A stretch of 19,102 nt of DNA from Bacteroidota bacterium. Lineage in GTDB: Bacteria > Bacteroidota > Bacteroidia > Flavobacteriales > Weeksellaceae. This document shows, in pieces, positions 1-7,700 of the stretch (position 1 is the stretch's first letter; every line of letters begins with the position of its first letter). Under the pieces are notes generated by a model. It was not told the origin of the DNA and made no database searches. It worked only from the letters and a program-made list of their open reading frames with translations. Location of the stretch: NCBI GenBank assembly GCA_023426625.1, contig JAFAAJ010000129.1, positions 1-19,102 of the forward strand. The letters are read 5' to 3'. The position numbers and the translations under genes were made by a program.

Positions 1-231
1 ATCAAATATTCTCCCAGCAGAGAAAACCTTTGGCCTAAAATGAAGGAAATCAACAAAAAAATTGCAGGCTTCATGAAAAAAGAAGCCAATGCAGAATATA
101 TTGATATTACTACTGTGATGCAGGATGCGAATGGAAAGGTAAGAAAAGATCTTTTTGTGGAGGATATGCTTCACATCACTCCTGAAGGTTATAGACTTTG
201 GACAAGTGTAATGAAACCTTATATGAAATAA
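1..231 (+). CDS. SGNH/GDSL-family hydrolase, C-terminal fragment (5' end outside window)
   Basis: The reading frame is open from base 1, so the gene starts upstream of the window; the first ATG at 40 is internal. The 76 visible residues end with YIDITTVMQD, a short spacer, and then VEDMLHITPEGYRLW. This matches the last conserved block of SGNH/GDSL esterases, where a D-x-x-H motif carries the catalytic Asp and His (here the Asp and His of EDMLH). The catalytic Ser block lies outside the window. Family members hydrolyse ester bonds of lipids or acetylated sugars; the substrate cannot be read from this fragment. The next gene starts only about 11 bases after the stop, so co-transcription is likely. 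Confidence 0.8.
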   Translation: MKYSPSRENLWPKMKEINKKIAGFMKKEANAEYIDITTVMQDANGKVRKDLFVEDMLHITPEGYRLWTSVMKPYMK

Positions 232-242
232 TTTTTTCAATC

Positions 243-1205
243 ATGATAAAAAAACGAATAACCATTTTAATGTTCATTGGAATTGGAACTCTAACTTTTG
301 CTCAAAAAAACGACAATCAAAAATTACCCTCGCCAAAAGAAATTTTAAAAGAATTAACGGAAGCCGGTTGTAAATGCCTTGATTCCATTGATGCATACAA
401 CAAGACAAAAGATGCCATCAACATGGAGATCAGTTCCTGTATAGATGTGCGTGTTCTTCCTTATATGCTCAGTAAAACTTTATCAAAAGTAGACCTTGAA
501 AAGGGTGACAAAAAAGAGGTTACTGTGAACATCAATTCAAATCCAAATTCCTCGGAATATAAACAGGCTTACAATGAACTTGAAAGCAGCATGATGGATA
601 ATTGCCCTGAATTAAGAAATTTGGCTGCGGTTGCCGAAAGCATGAAAGAACATCATTCGAATGATCCTATTGCATTGGAATTTTATAATAAAGCTATAGA
701 CGCATCTTCAAAAGAAGATTGGAAAGAAGCTATTAAAAATTATAAGCTGGCTCTGGAAAAAGATCCTAAATTCGTTTATGCTTGGGATAATATCGGAGTC
801 TGCTACCGAAGAATCGGTGAATACGACAACGCTCTGAATGCTTATAAAAAGTCTTTGGAAATTGATCCTAAAGGTAAAATGCCACTTCAGAATATTGCCA
901 TGACCTATATTTATAAAAAGGAATATCAAAAGGCAATTGATTCCTATATGGCACTGGATAAAGTATATCCAGGTGATGCAGAAGTATATTATGGGATTGG
1001 CCAAATCTATTATGAGTACTTGAAGGAAAATGAGAAGGCTCTAGATTATATGGCAAAAGCCTATAATGTTTACACCAAGCAAAAGTCACCATACAGAAGT
1101 GATGCAGAAACAATCATTGGCTATATATATAAGAAAATGAAAGATGGTGGTAAAACAGAAAAATTCAAAGAGATTTTAAAGAACAACAATATTGATTTTA
1201 AATAA
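243..1205 (+). CDS. Secreted tetratricopeptide-repeat protein
   Basis: 320 residues. I chose the ATG at 243 because it begins a clear signal peptide (MIKKRITILMFIGIGTLTFA, then Gln at 21). An in-frame ATG at 198 lies inside the upstream gene and would bury that signal. Residues about 35-140 form an unassigned Cys-containing segment (CKC at 43-45, Cys66, Cys121). Residues about 144-280 hold roughly four TPR units, with clear A/Y/G helix signatures such as AWDNIGVCYRRIGEYDNAL. TPRs act as protein-interaction scaffolds, so a periplasmic or envelope location is inferred. The stop codon TAA (1203-1205) is partly formed by the terminal inverted repeat of a MITE-like element, so the native C-terminus may have been altered. 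Partner and function are not recognised. Confidence 0.88.
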   Translation: MIKKRITILMFIGIGTLTFAQKNDNQKLPSPKEILKELTEAGCKCLDSIDAYNKTKDAINMEISSCIDVRVLPYMLSKTLSKVDLEKGDKKEVTVNINSNPNSSEYKQAYNELESSMMDNCPELRNLAAVAESMKEHHSNDPIALEFYNKAIDASSKEDWKEAIKNYKLALEKDPKFVYAWDNIGVCYRRIGEYDNALNAYKKSLEIDPKGKMPLQNIAMTYIYKKEYQKAIDSYMALDKVYPGDAEVYYGIGQIYYEYLKENEKALDYMAKAYNVYTKQKSPYRSDAETIIGYIYKKMKDGGKTEKFKEILKNNNIDFK

Positions 1206-1379
1206 CCTGAGTTCGGGATAAGCTTATATACCACGCAAAGCTAAACAAAAGTATTAATCACATGGTTTTTAAAAAATTTAAGATATACAAAGGCGTGGAA
1301 CTTATCAAAGTAATACAAAATTCTTGTATTACTTTGATAAACGAGGTGGCTTTGTTTAACTCAAAAAGCGTTTCAAAAA
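1204..1379 (-). repeat. Truncated copy of MITE-like element (inverted relative to the 8657-8918 copy)
   Basis: This segment matches the reverse complement of 8745-8918 with about three substitutions and two single-base indels. It starts with the 19 bp terminal repeat aacctgagttcgggataag (1204-1222). It contains the same central palindrome: perfect 17 bp arms at 1302-1318 and 1324-1340 with a 5-base loop. It lacks the distal third and the second terminal repeat, and breaks off at the A-run of the following terminator. No coding potential is seen. Strand is given relative to the full copy. Confidence 0.85.
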
Positions 1380-1404
1380 AAAGCTCCCGTCGGGAGCTTT
1401 TTTT
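1375..1404. terminator. Bidirectional intrinsic terminator between convergent TPR and helicase genes
   Basis: An 8 bp GC-rich hairpin (aagctccc / gggagctt, loop gtc) at 1381-1399 is flanked by A8 on the left and T7 on the right, so it can terminate both strands. The helicase stop codon (1403-1405) lies inside its T tract. Confidence 0.85.
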
Positions 1405-2755
1405 ATTTCTTTTTTCTCGATTTGGATTTAGCTTTCTGTTGAGCTCTGTTGGCTCCGAATTTTTTCGGTGCTTTTCTTTTTGAAGGTCCACCCCAGTTTT
1501 CCTTCTTATTTTTATCCTTTTTCTCATGGAATGCTGCTCCTCCTTCATTCAGCTTTACCCTTACAGGGTTTTTCATGGCAACATGTTCTTCTTCGGCCGC
1601 TATTTTCTTAGGATTGATCTTAACATCTTCAGGGAAATCCAGAAACTGAACCTCTTTATCCATCAATAATTCTATATCAAGGATCAAAGGTTCCTCCTTT
1701 TTAGTTACAAAAGTGACAGCTTTACCGTCTTTATCCGCTCTACCCGTTCTACCGATCCTGTGGATATATTGTTCCGGAATATCCGGAGTTTCAAAATTGA
1801 TAACATGAGTTACATCCGAAATATCAAGACCTCTCGCCATAACGTCTGTGGTAATCAACCCTCTTATTTCTTCATTCTCAAATCTTTTCATGGCTTTCAG
1901 CCTGTAATTCTGAGATTTATTGGAGTGAATAACATCGAACTGATCCGGGAAAAGTTCATCAATTTTAGTGAACAACAGATCGGCATGCCTTTTATTATTA
2001 TTAAAAATCAATACTTTTGACATATCGGCATCGGTTTTCAACAGATGTTCAAGAAGGTTGATCTTCGTATTGAAGTTTTCCACTTTATAGGCGGACTGTT
2101 CAATTTTTTCAAGCGGGGTCCCCGATTTCGCCAATGAAATTTCAACCGGATTGGAAAAATACTCATCCAGCATTTCATCCACTGCTTCGGTCATGGTTGC
2201 AGAGAAAAGAATATTCTGTCTCTTCTCTTTCATCATCTCAAAAATATGGGTCAGCTGTGGTCTGAATCCTAAATTAAGCATTTCATCAAACTCATCAATG
2301 ATCAGTTGCTTTACTTCTTTCAGAGAAATGGCATTATCAATGGCTAAGTCCATTACTCTACCCGGAGTTCCTACCAGAATATCACAACCATTATCAAACA
2401 ACAGTTTTTGAGTATTGATATTTTTACCTCCATATATTCCGATTACTCTTGCCGTAATATTTTCTGTCAGTTTTTCAAGAATTTCCGTTACCTGTACCAC
2501 CAATTCTCTTGTAGGAACAAGGATAAGAACCGTAGGATTCCCGTTTTTATTATATTTCCATGTTTTAAGGACAGGTAAAAGGTAAGCTAATGTCTTCCCG
2601 GTTCCTGTTTGGGCAATTCCCATTACGTCTCTTCCTGAAAGGATAGGCTTTAAACTTTTTTCCTGAATAGGGGTAGGTTCGAATAATTCCTGATCTGCTA
2701 AAACATCAAGGATCTTAACCGGAAGGTCAAAATCTGCAAAAGTGAGTTTTTCCAT
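1403..2755 (-). CDS. DEAD-box ATP-dependent RNA helicase (DEFD variant)
   Basis: 450 residues. Helicase motifs appear in order: Q-motif region (F26 to Q31, FEPTPIQ), motif I AQTGTGKT (48-55), Ia PTREL (81-85), Ib TPGR (130-133), motif II DEFD (154-157), III SAT (185-187), V TTDVMARGLD (302-311), VI HRIGRTGR (332-339). The protein therefore unwinds or remodels RNA duplexes using ATP, resembling the RhlE/DeaD/CshA group involved in ribosome assembly, RNA decay and cold adaptation. The C-terminus (from about 411) is a Lys/Arg-rich, probably disordered tail that likely binds RNA. Motif II has Phe in place of Ala of DEAD; the catalytic D, E and final D are kept. A -7 box lies 5 bases before the ATG. 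Which paralogue this is cannot be decided here. Confidence 0.95.
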   Translation of the reverse strand: MEKLTFADFDLPVKILDVLADQELFEPTPIQEKSLKPILSGRDVMGIAQTGTGKTLAYLLPVLKTWKYNKNGNPTVLILVPTRELVVQVTEILEKLTENITARVIGIYGGKNINTQKLLFDNGCDILVGTPGRVMDLAIDNAISLKEVKQLIIDEFDEMLNLGFRPQLTHIFEMMKEKRQNILFSATMTEAVDEMLDEYFSNPVEISLAKSGTPLEKIEQSAYKVENFNTKINLLEHLLKTDADMSKVLIFNNNKRHADLLFTKIDELFPDQFDVIHSNKSQNYRLKAMKRFENEEIRGLITTDVMARGLDISDVTHVINFETPDIPEQYIHRIGRTGRADKDGKAVTFVTKKEEPLILDIELLMDKEVQFLDFPEDVKINPKKIAAEEEHVAMKNPVRVKLNEGGAAFHEKKDKNKKENWGGPSKRKAPKKFGANRAQQKAKSKSRKKK

Positions 2756-2759
2756 TTTG

Positions 2760-2767
2760 CAAAGATA
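2760..2767 (-). promoter_or_regulatory. Bacteroidetes -7 promoter box for the helicase gene
   Basis: TATCTTTG on the minus strand fits the TAnnTTTG consensus. Only four bases separate it from the ATG at 2755, so the transcript would begin at or next to the start codon (leaderless or nearly so). No convincing -33 TTG was found. Confidence 0.55.
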
Positions 2768-2819
2768 GGTATTTAATTTTTGTGGCTAAGAAGGGGAAAT
2801 GGGCATTCGAAAGATATAA

Positions 2820-4466
2820 TCATTTCCTTGTAACTCTCAACAAAATTACAATCATCAGCAATATCGAAAACATGAATCCTAACACTGCAACCAAAGACAT
2901 CTCTCCTATTCTCGGTCCGGATTCTGACACAAAAACAATGGCAGTAGCAATTATATTTGCTCCTAAGATCATAGTTAAAATAAGATTGATCACACTGGAT
3001 TTGATCAACTGGTTGGTCTTTTCAATATTTTTGATCTCACTGGAAACCGTAAATTTATTTTCATCCAGTTTTTGAAGTACAGATCGGAGTTCCTTAGGTA
3101 TTTCATCCACATTATCCGTAAAATTCATCATTCGGTCCATTCCTGTTTTCAAAAGATTTTTTGGACTGATCTTTTTCGTAAATATTTTTTTGGTGTAAGG
3201 ATGAAGACTTTTAACAATATCCAGATCGGGGTTGATATTCCTTCCCACTCCTTCTATCAAGCTTATCCCTTTAAACAAGAGATAAAAATAATCCGGCATA
3301 TACAATCTGTTATCCTTTAAAATATCTTTCATTTTATTAATAACTTCCTGTGCATTGATCTCCCGCAGTGAGGTGTTGTGAACGAAGTTCAGGATCTCTT
3401 CCACATCGTTTTCAAATCTTCTTTCGTCCGGGATCTCATAGCTTACTGCCATCTTTTTAAGGTATCGGACAATTTTATGGGGATTTTTAGATACAAAGCT
3501 AATGATAAGATTTTCCAGGACCTCTTTATCATTAGGTGGAATTTTTCCTACAGCCCCAAAATCTATAAAGACAATTCTCCCGTCTTTTTTTACTAAAATA
3601 TTTCCTGCATGAGGATCGGCATGGAAAAAACCGTAATCCAAAATCTGGGAAACAAATAATCTCAAGCCTGATTCGGAAACTTTAACCGGATCTATATTAT
3701 TAGCTAAAAGAACAGACTTATCCGTGACTTTAATCCCGTCGATGTACTCCATACAAAGCACATTGTTATTGGAGAAGTCTTCATAAATCTTAGGAACATA
3801 CGTTTCTTTATTACTCTTAAAATTTCTTGCGAACAGTAAAATATTTTCCTTTTCATTGATCAAAGATACCTCTTCCAGTAAGGATTTCTCAAAAGTTGAG
3901 ATAGCCTGTTTCAGATTCAGCTTATTTCCTATTTCTGAATAGGTGGAAACCAGCTTTTCAATGTCTTTCAGTAATAAAAGATCATCTTCAATAATACTTT
4001 GGACATTTGGTTTTTTAATTTTCAGAATAACATCCTGACCATCTATTAATGTTGCCTGATATACCTGCGCAATGGAAGCCGTGGCTAAAGGCTCTTTCTG
4101 AATCGCCGTAAAATGTTCCTGAACTGAAATATTGAATTCGGTTTCAAGGATCTCTTCCACGTTCATTTCTACTGTATCCACTTTATCCTGAAGTTTTTGC
4201 AACTCTTGGATAAGTTCAGCCGGAAGCAGATCTTCTCTATTGCTGAAGGCCTGTCCAAGCTTCACAAAGGTAGGTCCCAATTCTTCCAGAACCAGCCTGA
4301 TGCGTTCATAAACGGTACCTTTTGATATGATCTCATCCGAAGGAAATTCTTCATCCGATTTATTTCCCCCATTCATTCTTGCCAATATATCTTTAAAACC
4401 ATATTTGCTCAATACGGAAATCAGTCTCGCAGAACGCTTCAGTTTTCTTTGTTGCTTATCAAACAT
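2820..4466 (-). CDS. AarF/ABC1/UbiB-family kinase-like protein
   Basis: 548 residues. The family's diagnostic features are present: the KxGQ motif (KLGQ, 69-72) followed by NREDLLP, the Ala-rich loop ATASIAQV (128-135) that replaces the usual Gly-rich loop, the VAIK-type Lys149 (VILKIKKP), the catalytic loop HADPHAGN (282-289) and DFG (302-304). Two C-terminal transmembrane helices (about 491-512 and 523-543) anchor it in the membrane. Relatives (UbiB, ADCK/COQ8) are atypical ATPases/kinases that support isoprenoid-quinone or lipid metabolism. Flavobacteriia use menaquinone, so a ubiquinone role would not be expected; the actual substrate is unknown. It is followed 64 bases later by the helicase gene on the same strand, which has its own -7 box. 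The ATG at 4466 begins a basic N-terminus with no signal peptide. Confidence 0.92.
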   Translation of the reverse strand: MFDKQQRKLKRSARLISVLSKYGFKDILARMNGGNKSDEEFPSDEIISKGTVYERIRLVLEELGPTFVKLGQAFSNREDLLPAELIQELQKLQDKVDTVEMNVEEILETEFNISVQEHFTAIQKEPLATASIAQVYQATLIDGQDVILKIKKPNVQSIIEDDLLLLKDIEKLVSTYSEIGNKLNLKQAISTFEKSLLEEVSLINEKENILLFARNFKSNKETYVPKIYEDFSNNNVLCMEYIDGIKVTDKSVLLANNIDPVKVSESGLRLFVSQILDYGFFHADPHAGNILVKKDGRIVFIDFGAVGKIPPNDKEVLENLIISFVSKNPHKIVRYLKKMAVSYEIPDERRFENDVEEILNFVHNTSLREINAQEVINKMKDILKDNRLYMPDYFYLLFKGISLIEGVGRNINPDLDIVKSLHPYTKKIFTKKISPKNLLKTGMDRMMNFTDNVDEIPKELRSVLQKLDENKFTVSSEIKNIEKTNQLIKSSVINLILTMILGANIIATAIVFVSESGPRIGEMSLVAVLGFMFSILLMIVILLRVTRK

Positions 4467-4559
4467 ATCTTAATAATAATTGCTGCAAATTACTTCAAAA
4501 ATTATTCCCTATTAAAATTTTTCAAAAAACTACTGCATCTACTGCAAAAACAACAATTG

Positions 4560-4661
4560 AAAGCATTAAGAACAGCAGCTGAAAAAGCACATACAATAAG
4601 TTTAAAAACAGCACGTTATATTTTAGGACATAAGTATTTATCAATGGAAATTCATTATTAA
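4560..4661 (+). pseudogene. Probable remnant of a tyrosine recombinase C-terminus
   Basis: The open frame here ends with KTARYILGHKYLSMEIHY and a TAA stop. It resembles the C-terminal catalytic block of Bacteroidetes tyrosine recombinases (pattern xxVQYMAGHRYVSSTERY), which carries the conserved G-H and the nucleophilic Tyr. Only about 34 residues remain, with no Arg-containing upstream motifs (R-K-HxxR) in any frame of the 294 bp gap. It is therefore at best a fossil, lying between the divergently transcribed AarF-like gene and the T9SS protein gene. The similarity is from memory of the family, and a chance match cannot be excluded. Confidence 0.4.
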
Positions 4662-4727
4662 ATTAAAGTTTACAAAATTTTTACAAAAAACATCAAAATT
4701 CATAATGAATAATGAACAAAAAACACT

Positions 4728-4735
4728 TAGATTTG
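4728..4735 (+). promoter_or_regulatory. -7 promoter box for the T9SS repeat protein
   Basis: TAGATTTG matches TAnnTTTG and lies 25 bases before the ATG at 4761, giving a leader of about 20 bases. No clear -33 element was found at 17-23 bases upstream, so the assignment rests on the -7 box and its position. Confidence 0.45.
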
Positions 4736-4760
4736 TATTATTAATATAAAATATTGGCAT

Positions 4761-7700
4761 ATGAAGAAATATTCTACATTTTTAATTCTTCTTCTCTGCC
4801 TGATTAACATGGGAATAATCCCTAAAACATACGGTCAGGCAACATTACCATACTCCCAGGATTTTTCGGCTGGGAATGACTTTACCCTGAATAATGGCAC
4901 CCAGGCAAACAAGTGGTTTCATGGTGCCGTAACGGGTAATCCAGGTAACTCTCTTTTCATTTCTAATGATAATGGGGTTACTAATGCTTATACAGTTAAC
5001 TCATCCAGTGTAGTTCAAGCCTATAGGGATTTCACAATTCCTGCAGGATCTACCATCGCTACTTTTTCATTTGACTGGAAAGCAGCTGGTGAGAGTACTT
5101 GGGATTATTTAAGAGTATGGTTGGTTCCGGCAACCTTTAACCCAACTGCGGGAACGCAAATTGGGGCTGGAGCAGGAAGAACTCAGATAGGGCAATTTAA
5201 TCTGCAAACGACATGGCAGACTTATATGTCGCCAACTTTAAATATAAGCGCCTATGCAGGTAGCACAATGCGTTTGGTTTTTGAATGGAGAAATGACGGT
5301 ATTCTTGGCGCACAACCTCCCGTAGCGATAGACAATATTAATTTGTTTATTCCTACATGTCTTGTGCCTTCCAATATGGCGGTAGGGACAGTAACTGCTA
5401 ATTCGGCTACATTGAGCTGGACAGCTCCTTCTCCTGTCCCGGCAAATGGTTATGAATATTATTTAAGCACAACCAATACGGCTCCTACTGCAGGAACCTC
5501 AGGAACACCTGTAACAGGTACAAGTGTGAATTTAGGAGCAACTTTAACACCAAATACAACATATTACTGGTGGGTACGTGCAGTTTGTAGCTCTACAGAT
5601 AGCAGTATCTGGATGCCTGGTCCGAACTTTACGACAACACAGATACCGGCAACCATTCCATATTTCCAAAACTTTGATACTTCTAATGACCTTGGATTCA
5701 CAAGTGGAACGCAAGCTAACAAATGGTATTATGGTTCGGCTACAGGAAACCCTGCTAATTCCATTTATATTTCCAATGATAATGGAGTGACAAACGGTTA
5801 TAACGTCAATTCTTCAAGTGTGGTTCATGCGTATAGAGATATTGCGGTACCAACCGGAACTACTCTTGCTTACTTATTATTCGACTGGAAAGGATTCGGA
5901 GAAAGTACTTTCGACTATTTAAGGGTATGGATGGTACCATCTTCGTTTATGCCAACTGCAGGAACTCAAATCACTGCAGGAGCCGGAAGAATTCAGATCG
6001 GAGGTAATTTCAACCAACAAACAACCTGGCAAAACTACCTTAATACTGCTGTGAACTTAAGCAGCTTCGCTGGTGGTACAATGCGTCTGGTATTTGAATG
6101 GAGAAATGATGGTATTATCGGTACACAACCGGCAATCGCTGTGGATAATATTCACCTTCTAATTCCATCTTGTTTTGTTCCTACTGCAATGGGGGTTACT
6201 ACAGTAACTTCTACTACGGCAGCAATAAGCTGGAATGCTCCTAACCCGGTTCCGGCAAACGGATATCAGATCTATTATAATACAACAGGAATTCCTCCTA
6301 CAGCTGCAACAGTTGGAACAGCAGTAGCTGGAACTTCTACAACATTATCTCCGTTAACACCAAATACTACTTACTATTGGTGGGTACGTTCTATGTGTAG
6401 CCCTACCAATCCAAGTATCTGGGTGGCGGGTCCAAGCTTCACAACGACACAGATACCGGCTACAATTCCATATTATCAACCTTTCACAGGTCCCAATGAT
6501 TTTGGATTCACTTCCGGTACTCAAACAAATAAGTGGGCTTATGGTGCAGCAACAGGAAATCCGGGTAACTCTATCTATATTTCCAATGATGCAGGAGTTA
6601 GCAATGCATATACGATCACAACAACAAGTGTAACTCATGCGTACAGAGATATAGCAGTTCCTGCCGGAACAACAATTGCTAAATTATCTTTCGACTGGAA
6701 AGCTCAGGGAGAGAGTTCTTTTGATTACTTAAGAGTTTGGCTGGTACCGGCTACTTATATGCCGAATGCCGGAACTCAAATCACTGCAGGAACTGGTAGA
6801 GTTCAATTAGGAGCGAACTATAATTTGCAAAATACTTGGCAAAGTTATCTGAATAATACTTTAAATTTGAGCACTTTTGCAGGTAGTACAATGCGTTTGG
6901 TATTTGAGTGGAGAAATGATAGTAGTGGTGGAACACAGCCACCAGTAGCAATTGACAATGTAAAACTATTGATATGCAGCACAGCAACACCTGTAGTTAC
7001 ATTGGGAGCTCCAACTCATAACTCAATCGTATTAACATGGCCACAAAACTCAGGTGAAGCTTCTTATACTGTAAGATACAGACCTGTTGGTTCTCCAACA
7101 TGGGACGTTGTAACAGTTCCTGCTCAGCCATATCCTACACCTACCAATACAACAACATTGACAGGTCTGATGCCGGCAACTCTTTATGAAGTAGAAGTAG
7201 CGGCTGTTTGTAATACGACAACCGGTATGTATTCTCATCAGGAATTTACCACAAGATGTGATCCTACACCTCCGAATGTTACCATCAGTAACGTAACAAC
7301 GAACTCTGCACAAGTTACATGGACTCCACTTGCTACAAGTGCTACCTATTACTTGCGATACAGAATTGTAGGAACAACCGGATGGACTGATATCACATTA
7401 CCATTACCTCCGGCAAATACAATCACTCTTACAGGATTAAATATCTACACAACGTATGAGGTTCAGATCGCTAATAAGTGTGACAATGAAACGACACTTA
7501 ATGCATATTCTTCACCACAGGTATTTACTACAGAAAGAACCTGTGAAATAGCTCCTCCGGGACTTACCATCACAAACATTACGACTACAAGAGCTGTAGT
7601 GGTTTGGGATCCTTTCCCAGGTGCTACTTATATCTTGAGATATAGAAAAGTAGGTATTCCGAGCTGGACAGAAATACCAGTAGCAGTTAATACTTATACT

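Noticed and set aside
198..242. Longer N-terminus for the TPR protein starting at ATG 198
   Set aside because: It would overlap the end of the hydrolase gene and bury the clear signal peptide starting at 243.
1302..1340. 17 bp-arm palindrome as a transcription terminator
   Set aside because: The stem is AT-rich without a U tract and recurs inside the mobile repeat copy, so it belongs to the element.
6354..7313. Antisense Cys- and Arg-rich open frames within the T9SS protein gene
   Set aside because: They are shadows of the Thr/Ala-rich repeat coding sequence, with no start context or family resemblance.
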